From Bacteroidota bacterium (GTDB lineage Bacteria > Bacteroidota > Bacteroidia > Chitinophagales > Chitinophagaceae), in assembly GCA_023424015.1 (NCBI GenBank), contig JAFAEM010000012.1, positions 1 to 11,382 on the forward strand: a DNA stretch of 11,382 nucleotides, written 5' to 3'. Shown piece after piece: positions 5,626 to 11,382 of the stretch; the stretch's first letter is position 1, and every line of letters starts with the position of its first letter. Both the position numbers and the translations under genes were made by a program. The notes under the pieces are model-generated. The model had not been told where the DNA came from. It did no database searches and worked only from the letters and a program-made list of their open reading frames with translations.

Positions 5626-5870
5626 AAAAAAGAAAGAACGCTTATATCAATATCTTGACAAAAAGATTAGCCGACCTGTAATAGGATTTACTCAATGCGA
5701 ATACCCGAAGCCAAACAGCCAGGAAATTAATGAAAACAGTTTTTTACAATGTTTAAATTCATTTGCTCTAAAGGGCGACTTTATAATGTTGAAAATGAAA
5801 TAGCAGTAATAGGCGGACAAAATTAAATGCCTGCAACATGGGTTTTCTGCTATGTTTGCTGAAGAATATA
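5615..5870 (+). mobile_element. Cassette 5 of integron-like array, no convincing gene, truncated end
   Basis: It starts GTTACCGGCA (5615-5624) and its body ends TGCCTGCAAC (5828-5837), matching in inverted orientation at 8 of 10 positions. The following left arm, AACATGGGTTTTCTGCTATG from 5835, closely resembles the left arm of site 1 (AACAGGCGGTTTGCTGCTATG). No right half is found before the arsenic operon, so the array ends in half a site. Only very short frames exist inside; the longest is 25 residues from an ATG at about 5750 (MFKFICSKGR...), with no known features. Confidence 0.5.
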
Positions 5871-5892
5871 TACCGATCATTCCATAGGGATT

Positions 5893-5913
5893 AAAACCGG
5901 CCTTTTATCGCCG
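5893..5913 (-). terminator. Possible weak terminator of the arsenic operon
   Basis: Read on the minus strand, CGGC (5913-5910) pairs with GCCG (5901-5898) across an 8-base loop and is followed by TTTT (5896-5893) after one base. It sits about 16 bases past the arsC stop. The stem is short, so this is a weak call. Confidence 0.35.
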
Positions 5914-5928
5914 TCTTATATACCTGTT

Positions 5929-6336
5929 TCACTTCCCGCTTAGGGATTGAATTAAATCTTTTACCTTTTCCCCAATCAAATCCCTTACTTCCCGGAACGG
6001 CGCCGGTTCCATATTCCGGGGATCGGGGATTTGCCAGTCAATAAACTGTTTTGCGGGCATCCAGGGACAGGCGTCACCGCAACCCATGGTTATGACGGCA
6101 TCGAATGGTGCGTATTGCTGAACTTCCTGGAGACTTTTGGACTGCTGAGCAGACAAATCATACCCTAATTCCGCCATGGCCTCCAGCGCCTTCGGGTTGA
6201 TCATGCCGGCAGGGCGGGATCCGGCGCTATATGCTTCCACATCACTACCGGCATACATGGTTGCAAATGCCTGTGCCATTTGACTTCTGTTGGCGTTTTC
6301 AATACAGACAAATAACAGTTTCTTTTTCTCTTTCAT
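5929..6336 (-). CDS. arsC: Arsenate reductase, low-molecular-weight phosphatase type
   Basis: 135 residues from the ATG at 6336, which overlaps the arsN2 stop as ATGA. A longer frame begins at 6372, but its 12 extra residues are unlike the family. It reduces arsenate to arsenite. The P-loop is C-x5-R (Cys11 to Arg17 in CIENANRS) and the acid is Asp105 in WQIPDP. Cys86 and Cys90 in MGCGDACPW are the likely second and third redox cysteines. The fold is that of low-molecular-weight tyrosine phosphatases, distinct from the glutaredoxin-linked ArsC of E. coli. The electron donor could be thioredoxin or mycothiol-like thiols; the sequence alone does not decide. It is the last gene of the operon. 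Confidence 0.9.
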   Translation of the reverse strand: MKEKKKLLFVCIENANRSQMAQAFATMYAGSDVEAYSAGSRPAGMINPKALEAMAELGYDLSAQQSKSLQEVQQYAPFDAVITMGCGDACPWMPAKQFIDWQIPDPRNMEPAPFREVRDLIGEKVKDLIQSLSGK

Positions 6337-6773
6337 AATTTCTTTTGCATCAGGGCCGCGGTAGACGGACATATATGACTAAATTCTGATGATTGTTTTA
6401 GTGACCCGGGTGCTTCCTCCCTGGCAATCGGATCATATCCCTTTTTGATAAAATAACCCTTTGCTGTTTCGGTCAAAAGATAAATGTTTGCCAATCCCAG
6501 GTTTCTGCTTGTTCTTTCAACCTGGTTTACCAGTGCCGCCGCTATTTTCATTTCCCGGTACTCCGGCTTTACTACCAAAGAGCGAAGCAGCCCATTGCGA
6601 CCGTAGGTTTCCAGTCCGACTACCCCGACTACAAAACCGTTATCCAAGGCGGTATAAAAATTTTGCAGTCCATCAGGCAAATCCTCAACTGGTAAACCTG
6701 CCGATTGCAACAGGCGTATGATTGCTTCACGGTACTCCAGGCTGGCCGGAATGATATCAATTTGGTTCAACAT
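6333..6773 (-). CDS. arsN2: GNAT acetyltransferase ArsN2
   Basis: 146 residues from the ATG at 6773, 15 bases after the arsM stop. A TTG five codons further upstream is possible but less likely. It is a GNAT-fold acetyltransferase. The acetyl-CoA region is around RSLVVKPEYREMKIAAALV (about 64-82), where the usual glycine-rich loop is degenerate. The C-terminal signature LLTETAKGYFIKKGYDPI ... APGSLKQSSEFSHICPSTAALM is characteristic of ArsN2, found in many arsenic operons. The related ArsN1 acetylates organoarsenical herbicides such as phosphinothricin analogues; the substrate of ArsN2 is not established to my knowledge. The overlap with arsC implies coupled translation. Confidence 0.85.
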   Translation of the reverse strand: MLNQIDIIPASLEYREAIIRLLQSAGLPVEDLPDGLQNFYTALDNGFVVGVVGLETYGRNGLLRSLVVKPEYREMKIAAALVNQVERTSRNLGLANIYLLTETAKGYFIKKGYDPIAREEAPGSLKQSSEFSHICPSTAALMQKKL

Positions 6774-6788
6774 GCTATGAAGATACAA

Positions 6789-7646
6789 TTAACAGCATGC
6801 ACTCCCCGGCTCACAGCAGTTGCGCTCATCTTTTGCCGGCTTTTCGGCATAGACTGTTATGCTTTTGATCTTACTGTTGCCGGATTTGAATTGCTCAATT
6901 TCGTCCTGGGATAGATAGTTTGCCAGCATTTCATCCGACAGGGTAATATCTTTTTCCTTTTGAACCACAACATTTGAAAATCCCGCTTCATGGATGATAC
7001 CAAGGTATTCCTGTTTTTGTATGGCGCCTGCTACGCAGCCGGCATACAATTCGGCTACCTGTTTCCATTTATCTGGTAATACTCCTTCCAGCACGATATC
7101 AGAAATGGAAAAATGGCCCCCGGGCTTTAAGACACGGTAGATCTCGCTGAATACTTTGTGCTTGTTGGGAACCAGGTTTAAAACACAATTGCTCACCACA
7201 ACATCTGCTTTGCTGCTGGTGATAGGTATGTCCTCAATGTCACCCTGCCTGAATTCAATATTATTGAATCCAAGTTTTTCAGCATTCTTCCTGGCTTTTT
7301 GGATCATTTCGGGCGTAAAGTCGATACCGATAACCTTACCGGAAGCGCCAACGATTTTCCTTGCTACGAATGCGTCATTACCCGCGCCGCTGCCCAGGTC
7401 AACCACGATATCACCTTCTTTCATTTTGGCGAATTCGGTTGGTAGCCCACAACCCAATCCCAGGTCGGCGTCAGGGTTATATCCCTCCAGGTGGCTATAT
7501 TCATCAGCCATCACGCTAATGGCGTCGTCGTCACCGCAACACGCTGTAGCGCCACAACAGGATGAAGCATTTTGAGTTTTTGACTGACTGGCAATGGCGC
7601 CATATTTTTCTTTTACCAGCTCTTTGACTTGTTCCGATGTTCTCAT
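6789..7646 (-). CDS. arsM: Arsenite S-adenosylmethionine methyltransferase
   Basis: 285 residues, the expected length. It methylates arsenite to mono-, di- and trimethyl forms using S-adenosylmethionine. SAM motif I is DLGSGAGND (83-91), followed by the acidic GIDFTPEM (107-114) and LKPGG (173-177). The conserved catalytic cysteines are visible: Cys66 in GLGCGLP, Cys154 in SNCVLN and Cys204 in YAGCVAGA. An N-terminal pair of double cysteines, CCGATACC (30-37), and a C-terminal set, Cys277-278 and Cys284-285, are likely metalloid-binding extras. It lies 56 bases downstream of arsR, with an ArsR-like operator in that gap. Confidence 0.95.
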   Translation of the reverse strand: MRTSEQVKELVKEKYGAIASQSKTQNASSCCGATACCGDDDAISVMADEYSHLEGYNPDADLGLGCGLPTEFAKMKEGDIVVDLGSGAGNDAFVARKIVGASGKVIGIDFTPEMIQKARKNAEKLGFNNIEFRQGDIEDIPITSSKADVVVSNCVLNLVPNKHKVFSEIYRVLKPGGHFSISDIVLEGVLPDKWKQVAELYAGCVAGAIQKQEYLGIIHEAGFSNVVVQKEKDITLSDEMLANYLSQDEIEQFKSGNSKIKSITVYAEKPAKDERNCCEPGSACC

Positions 7647-7667
7647 TTTACTAAAGTTTAATTGTTA

Positions 7668-7685
7668 TATTGCATTATTACGATT
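7668..7685. promoter_or_regulatory. Second ArsR-type operator, in front of arsM
   Basis: The 18 bases TATTGCATTATTACGATT match the arsR operator (8033-8050) at 15 positions in the same orientation, including the half-site TTACGAT. It lies about 22 bases upstream of the arsM start. It would let ArsR control arsM separately or reinforce control of the whole operon. TAATAATG on the minus strand could be a weak -7 element, but I find no matching -33 at normal spacing. Confidence 0.55.
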
Positions 7686-7702
7686 GATGAAAGCAAAAAA
7701 AA

Positions 7703-8029
7703 TCAACAACAGCTATTATCTATATAAGCTGCGAAAAAGTTCTCGAAGCTGGTCTTGTACTGGTTCCAGACTTTAGGGTCAATACAATAACAAACACTGG
7801 TCCCATCAATGGTACCCTGGATCAAACCCGCGTTCTTCAGTTCTTTGAGGTGTTGCGAGATCGTAGCCTGGGCAAGGCCCAACTCATCCACAAGGTCGCC
7901 ACAGATGCAGGCATTGGCTTTGACCAGGTGCTGGATGATGGCGATGCGCGCGGGATGCGCCAGCGCCTTCATCATCCTGGCCAGCTTGTTTTGCTTTTCC
8001 GAGAATATCTCTGTTTTTGTTAGTCCCAT
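7703..8029 (-). CDS. arsR: ArsR/SmtB-family arsenic-responsive repressor
   Basis: 108 residues from the ATG at 8029. A longer frame reaches 8107, but its 26 extra residues would cover the promoter and operator and are unlike the family; MGLTKTEIF is the usual start in Bacteroidota. The winged helix-turn-helix has LGLAQATISQHLKELKNAGLI at 50-70. Candidate arsenite ligands are Cys41 and Cys43 (ACICGDL), Cys80 and Cys82, and the terminal Cys107-Cys108; the CxC pair is closest to the classical site. It should leave DNA when arsenite binds and so derepress arsR, arsM, arsN2 and arsC. Confidence 0.92.
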   Translation of the reverse strand: MGLTKTEIFSEKQNKLARMMKALAHPARIAIIQHLVKANACICGDLVDELGLAQATISQHLKELKNAGLIQGTIDGTSVCYCIDPKVWNQYKTSFENFFAAYIDNSCC

Positions 8030-8032
8030 ATC

Positions 8033-8050
8033 TATCGCAATATTACGATA
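8033..8050. promoter_or_regulatory. ArsR operator over the arsR promoter
   Basis: TATCGCAATATTACGATA is an 18-base palindrome with one mismatched pair (16 of 18 bases symmetrical). It covers the -7 element of the arsR promoter and ends three bases before the arsR start codon, so binding would block transcription of the whole operon. The related copy in front of arsM supports its being a true operator. Confidence 0.75.
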
Positions 8051-8068
8051 TAATATTTTCCCGCCAAA
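8038..8068 (-). promoter_or_regulatory. Bacteroidota-type promoter of the arsenic operon
   Basis: On the minus strand TTTG (8068-8065) is followed by a 19-base spacer and TAATATTG (8045-8038), one base from the TAnnTTTG consensus. An A/T tract (8068-8079) lies just upstream. Transcription would begin near 8031, only a base or two before the ATG, so the arsR message is probably leaderless or nearly so. Confidence 0.65.
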
Positions 8069-8107
8069 TTTTTTTTTTAAGGGGAGTAGATCCGGCCTTT
8101 CAAACAA

Positions 8108-8263
8108 ACACCGTAAACAAAAGGATAGGCAATATCAATACAAAATTGGAACTTGCTGTGCAGTGTCGGACAAGCCCGATCAGCAGGCAGGCCAACCCAG
8201 GGCGGCATTGGTTTGTGAAAAAGATTTACCATACCAGGCTGGTAAAAAGATCAATACATACAC
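8108..8263. other. Intergenic region upstream of the secreted unknown protein
   Basis: No gene is seen. It separates the arsenic operon from a divergent gene. TTTACCA (8225-8231) and TGGTAAA (8240-8246) form a perfect 7-base inverted repeat around 8 bases, overlapping the smaller ACCAG-G-CTGGT palindrome. This could be an operator or a leader hairpin. TTTG occurs near 8211 but I find no TAnnTTTG at the right distance. Confidence 0.4.
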
Positions 8264-9364
8264 ATGAACTATAAAATCCTCATCGCCTGCATCCTGCTTC
8301 CGCTGGGACTAAAGGCCCAAAACTGTGACAGGGAATCCTTGCTTCAAAAGCCAGGCACCTGGAAGGCCGGTATGAAAGGATCGCAACTTGGTAGCGCCGC
8401 AGACCTTGCCAGGGAAAAGAAAGTGGTGGCAGTTATTCATGAGATGATTCAATCAAAATATACGCCTGCCGCAGTGGAGGCCATTTATCATGGCACATAT
8501 GGTACCGATCAAAGCGCGCCGGCGAATAATTATATGTACAGTATTATTCCATTGAATTATTACTGCGATGGAAATTTGCTAAAAACCAACCGCGAAACGT
8601 CCACTTATTTTTCGATCGGCGCCAATTTTATCGATGCCAGGATCTATGAAACGCTGGATTTTAAAGGCGTTGCATCTGGTGCAGGTTTTCACTTTATACA
8701 CGATATGCCGGTAGAAAAAGACGGGTATCTATATTTCCCCGAAAAGGATGCCTCCCTGGGCTTTGGCATGACAGGCAAAACATATGCCTGGCTTATAACT
8801 TATCCCGGTAAACTCCCGTTTGCTTATGTTACAAAAAAAGAATTCCTGCAGGCACAGAAAATAATCCTGGCTAATGCACAACGCGAGGCTGAATCGGGAT
8901 TTAGGGATGTGCTCAGCAGGATCGAAATAGAAAAAGGCTTCAGGGAAAAGGAATATAAGAACGACCCGGAAAAGCTTAAGAACTATATGAAGATGGATTA
9001 TAATGAGACGAAGCTGAGATACGAAAAACTACTGGCAGATAACGCAGAGAGTTTCAAACCGGCGCTCGATAAAATTGAGTCGAAGTTAAAACTGCCGGAA
9101 CAGGAACTGAGCCGGCAGGCGATCGTAAAACAGGATCCAAATGATCATCTTAGCTATCTTTTTACAGACGACAACGATCCTTTGGGACTGGTGCTGATCA
9201 AGCCTAACCGCGAATATTTCAACCCTAAACTGCCCAGGTCATCGCCCCAATTCTTTTACATTTCAGTAAGGGGTAACCACAAAGAAGAGATCGCCGCCAA
9301 ATTTATGAAAGAGATCATGCAGGCTATAGATTTTGCCAAACTGAAAAACATGCTGGGAAAATAA
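8264..9364 (+). CDS. Secreted protein of unknown function
   Basis: 366 residues. Residues 1-19 (MNYKILIACILLPLGLKAQ) are a signal peptide of the usual Bacteroidota form, cleaved after AQ. The mature protein has three visible parts. The first, about 40-210, is rich in Tyr and Gly and probably beta-rich, with repeats of aromatic strands. The second, about 195-290, is highly charged and probably long helices (LRYEKLLADNAESFKPALDKIESKL). The third is a C-terminal domain that includes PNREYFNPKLPRSSPQFFYI. I do not recognise a family, catalytic motif or metal site. It has no operon partner on its strand; the DUF885 gene downstream is convergent. Start choice: the only ATG in front of the signal peptide. 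Confidence 0.85.
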   Translation: MNYKILIACILLPLGLKAQNCDRESLLQKPGTWKAGMKGSQLGSAADLAREKKVVAVIHEMIQSKYTPAAVEAIYHGTYGTDQSAPANNYMYSIIPLNYYCDGNLLKTNRETSTYFSIGANFIDARIYETLDFKGVASGAGFHFIHDMPVEKDGYLYFPEKDASLGFGMTGKTYAWLITYPGKLPFAYVTKKEFLQAQKIILANAQREAESGFRDVLSRIEIEKGFREKEYKNDPEKLKNYMKMDYNETKLRYEKLLADNAESFKPALDKIESKLKLPEQELSRQAIVKQDPNDHLSYLFTDDNDPLGLVLIKPNREYFNPKLPRSSPQFFYISVRGNHKEEIAAKFMKEIMQAIDFAKLKNMLGK

Positions 9365-9407
9365 ATCCTGGCGTCTAAATATGAATCACCAACTATCCTC
9401 CACTTAC

Positions 9408-11141
9408 TTACTTTTTGCCATAAAACCTCCAGTTCGTCTTGTGCCCGGGGCTAAGTGGCTGATCTGTGAGGATCGCCCTGACCATTTCCACTGGAATATT
9501 GTTTTCCTTTAGGATGATATCATGAAATTTTTTGATCGGCATTTTACCTGAATCTACCAACTCCTTTTTCAGGGCATAAAACTGTAAGGCGCCCATCATG
9601 TATGCCATCTGGTACAGCGGACCGTAACGGCCGGTAAACGAACGACGCACTTCACCTTCCGCATTGGCTCTCTCATGCCCTACCCTGTCGACAAGAAAAT
9701 CGATACATTGTTGCGGTGTCCATTTGCCCAAATGATAGTTAAGGGAGAAAATAATGCGGGCGCAACGATGCATTCGCCAGAACAACATCCCTACTTTGTC
9801 TTCGGGTGATTTTGGAAAATTCATATCCCACAATACCATTTCCCAATACAGGGCCCATCCTTCCGACCAAAACGGTGTATAAAAGCGGCGATATGATTTG
9901 TAACGGGAGTTCATAAACTGTTGCAACCGGTGACCCGCAATCAATTCATGATGCAGCACGGCACGGGAAAAATGGGGGTTGTTGCCACGCAGACTCATCT
10001 CCTTTGCATCCTGGTCCATGGTATGGGTAGGATAAGCGATCAGCAAGGATTCACCACCCAGGAAAAACGGCGCTACCAGCTGTCTTTCGGGCGAGAGCAT
10101 ATTCATACGCCATGTTTCTTCTGCCAGTGCAGGGATGGTAAGCAGGTCGTGTTGCTTTAAAAAAGAAACTGATTCGGTATACAACTCCATCATTTTCTCC
10201 GGCTGACGCCCGGCGGGTAAATAGGTATTCTTTACCTTCTCCAGCGCTTTTTTCCAATCATCACCAAAACCCATTTCGCGGGACACTTTCAACATCTCAG
10301 CATCGCACCAGGCAAATTCTTTATTGGCAATATCAACCAATTCTTCCGGTGTATACGGGATCATCTCAAACTGCAATTGCCGAATGATCTCCTCACGGCC
10401 GATGGGATTGCCGATAATGCCGGAACCATCGTCCTTTGACATCGCATCTTTTGAAACCTTTTCTTTCAATTGTGTGGCATACGCGGCAAGTGAAGCATCC
10501 AGTTTTTTATATGGCTTTTCCATCCACCAGGTAAATGAAGGGTCATAGCCATAGTAAAAATCATAAACGCTTTTCAGCGCAGCCTGCAAACCTTTTACGG
10601 CCCCCTCGGCACGTTCGGCATGGGCTTTAGGAAGATCTTTATCGCTTTTCAAAGATTTGGATAAACGAGCGACCTGTTCATTGATATCGTCTATCAGAGA
10701 GGCTATTTGCTGGGAGTTTAAAAATGCACCTCTTCTGCGAAGTCTTTCCAGCTGGTATATCGAGTCTGCAAATGGTATGTATTTGCTGACCTGGTCGTAT
10801 TCCTTTTTCTCATTGTCTAATTGGTAGATCTCGCTTTCGAGGTTGCGTTTAAATAAAATATAGTCCACCCGGTCGCTCACGGGCATTTTATTAAAATCCA
10901 GCAATTGTAATTTATCCAGGTATTCTTCCTGTAGTTTTTTCAAACGTTCCCGCCGCTCGGGGCTGTTGGCGATCACATAAAACCGCGATAAACTTCCGCG
11001 ATCTTCATCGTAATCAGACATCAGGGGATGAACAGAACTGGTGTAATAATAATTGTAGGTCTCAGCAGGCTGAGCGTGAATACGTGTCGTAAAAAAATAA
11101 AAGGTTGCTACTAAAATCAGAATCTTTTTCGTGGGTTTCAT
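9408..11141 (-). CDS. Secreted DUF885-family metallopeptidase
   Basis: 577 residues, normal for the family. Residues 1-24 form a signal peptide (LILVATFYFF core, ending HAQ), so it acts in the periplasm, the outer membrane space or outside. The zinc motif is H398-E399-x3-G403-H404 in LHHELIAGHRLQ, with Glu427 in FWSEGWALYWE as the likely third ligand and Glu399 as catalytic base. The N-terminal half (about 60-240) is helical, with coiled-coil-like stretches. The family is expected to cleave peptides, perhaps as a carboxypeptidase-like enzyme; the substrate is unknown. It is convergent to the secreted unknown gene with 43 bases between. A group II intron ends about 115 bases upstream of its start, so its promoter region could be affected by that insertion. 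Confidence 0.88.
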   Translation of the reverse strand: MKPTKKILILVATFYFFTTRIHAQPAETYNYYYTSSVHPLMSDYDEDRGSLSRFYVIANSPERRERLKKLQEEYLDKLQLLDFNKMPVSDRVDYILFKRNLESEIYQLDNEKKEYDQVSKYIPFADSIYQLERLRRRGAFLNSQQIASLIDDINEQVARLSKSLKSDKDLPKAHAERAEGAVKGLQAALKSVYDFYYGYDPSFTWWMEKPYKKLDASLAAYATQLKEKVSKDAMSKDDGSGIIGNPIGREEIIRQLQFEMIPYTPEELVDIANKEFAWCDAEMLKVSREMGFGDDWKKALEKVKNTYLPAGRQPEKMMELYTESVSFLKQHDLLTIPALAEETWRMNMLSPERQLVAPFFLGGESLLIAYPTHTMDQDAKEMSLRGNNPHFSRAVLHHELIAGHRLQQFMNSRYKSYRRFYTPFWSEGWALYWEMVLWDMNFPKSPEDKVGMLFWRMHRCARIIFSLNYHLGKWTPQQCIDFLVDRVGHERANAEGEVRRSFTGRYGPLYQMAYMMGALQFYALKKELVDSGKMPIKKFHDIILKENNIPVEMVRAILTDQPLSPGHKTNWRFYGKK

Positions 11142-11254
11142 GAGAATTAGCTTGTAGGGTTGTATAAGTGCTGGTTTCCGCTAAGATAATTCTCAATTAA
11201 ATGCGGATGTTTTTTTACTTCGTAAAAAATGAGGTCACGGTGGGCAGGAAGGAG
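11142..11254. other. Region between the DUF885 gene and the group II intron
   Basis: No gene is seen. TTTTTTAC (11211-11218) and GTAAAAAA (11222-11229) form a perfect 8-base inverted repeat with a 3-base loop, terminator-like on either strand although made of A/T. TATCTTAG on the minus strand near 11185 is one base from a TAnnTTTG -7 element for the DUF885 gene but has no good -33 partner. Confidence 0.4.
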
Positions 11255-11298
11255 GCGCCGAGTAGGCAAGCGGGAGTTTCACCCGCAAGCCTCTCACA

Positions 11299-11332
11299 GA
11301 ACCGTACGTGACAGTCTCCTGTCATACGGCTC
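11299..11332 (-). ncRNA. Group II intron domain V
   Basis: This is the catalytic helix of the ribozyme: a 34-base hairpin, AGC triad at its 5' side, GNRA-type tetraloop and two-base bulge before CGTACGG. It begins three bases after the stop codon of the intron-encoded protein, a normal spacing for compact bacterial introns. Confidence 0.9.
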
Positions 11333-11335
11333 GTG

Positions 11336-11382
11336 TCATTTCTTGATAACTGTACTGTACCCTTTCTCCCAGTGATAAAACA
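11336..11382 (-). CDS. ltrA: Group II intron-encoded reverse transcriptase/maturase, C-terminal end (partial)
   Basis: Only the last 14 codons are in the window: FYHWEKGYSTVIKK, then TGA. The HW followed by G pattern is usual at the C-terminal end of the maturase domain X of these proteins, and the position just before domain V fits. The rest, with the reverse transcriptase domain, would lie to the right of the window. The call relies mainly on context, since so few residues are visible. Confidence 0.65.
   Translation of the reverse strand, partial: FYHWEKGYSTVIKK

Larger units (their letters stand above)
11255..11382 (-). mobile_element. 3' end of a group II intron (partial)
   Basis: Domain V is read on the minus strand from 11332 to 11299. 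It is 34 bases, starts GAGCCGTATG, has a GAGA tetraloop inside GACAG-GAGA-CTGTC, and ends CGTACGGTTC, including the catalytic AGC triad. This is very close to the domain V of known introns such as Ll.LtrB. Domain VI follows (about 11295-11260), a stem with GCGGG and CCCGC around a short loop and a likely bulged branch-point A at 11263. The 3' splice site should lie seven or eight bases on, near 11255-11256. Domains I to IV and most of the maturase gene lie beyond the window. Confidence 0.88.

Noticed and set aside
2301..5870. The repeated palindromes as a CRISPR array or a retron
   Set aside because: Spacing is irregular with genes between, the repeats are not identical short direct repeats, and no cas gene or reverse transcriptase is next to them.
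5692..5880. Minus-strand frame of 62 codons in cassette 5
   Set aside because: It has no recognisable domain or promoter, runs against the cassette orientation and overlaps the truncated recombination arm.
6461..6914. Plus-strand frames opposite arsN2 and arsM
   Set aside because: They are shadows of well-supported minus-strand genes.
10190..10225. LPAGRQ in the DUF885 protein as a possible inserted palindromic repeat translated in frame
   Set aside because: The repeat CTGCCTGCCGGCAGGCAG would encode LPAGRQ, but the codons here differ, and I recall DUF885 relatives with a PPGKQPE-like segment at this place, so it is probably native.
9921..10548. Plus-strand frames opposite the DUF885 gene
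   Set aside because: They are shadows of a gene with a clear zinc-binding motif and full-length family match.

Overview
The window looks like chromosomal DNA of a member of the Bacteroidota, probably near the Chitinophagaceae. The reasons are: promoters of the TTTG-N19-TAnnTTTG type, very few Shine-Dalgarno sequences, signal peptides ending in AQ or GQ, many small GC-rich palindromic repeats, and protein families typical of that phylum (HigBA, small lipoproteins, DUF4375/MORN proteins, secreted DUF885 peptidases). The family-level placement is inference from style, not from a marker gene.

Layout. Positions 1-208 hold a non-coding tandem repeat with an 82-bp unit. Then come three plus-strand genes: an alpha/beta hydrolase (271-1044), a peroxiredoxin (1132-1608) and a DsbA-like thioredoxin-fold oxidoreductase (1605-2144). 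The last two overlap by ATGA and form a redox pair.

Positions 2301 to about 5870 are the most unusual part: an array of small gene units, all on the plus strand, separated by imperfect palindromes that look like integron attC sites. The units carry a HigBA toxin-antitoxin pair, a small lipoprotein, a decayed VOC-family fragment, a secreted DUF4375 plus MORN-repeat protein, and a unit with no convincing gene. Each unit starts with GTT and ends with AAC. The first 10 to 14 bases of a unit are the reverse complement of that same unit's last bases, and match the neighbouring unit's end much less well. This is what site-specific excision and insertion of circular gene cassettes would leave behind. 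No integrase is visible, so it is best described as a cassette array lacking an integrase, in a phylum where I would not expect one.

Positions 5929-8050 hold a minus-strand arsenic operon, arsR-arsM-arsN2-arsC. It has two matching ArsR-type operators, one over the arsR promoter and one in front of arsM. It encodes an arsenate reductase and an arsenite methyltransferase but no efflux pump, so the visible route is reduction followed by methylation.

Positions 8264-9364 encode a secreted protein of unknown function, and 9408-11141 (minus strand) a secreted DUF885 metallopeptidase convergent to it. The right edge (about 11255-11382, minus strand) is the 3' end of a group II intron: the last 14 codons of its maturase, domain V and domain VI. 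The rest of the intron lies outside the window.
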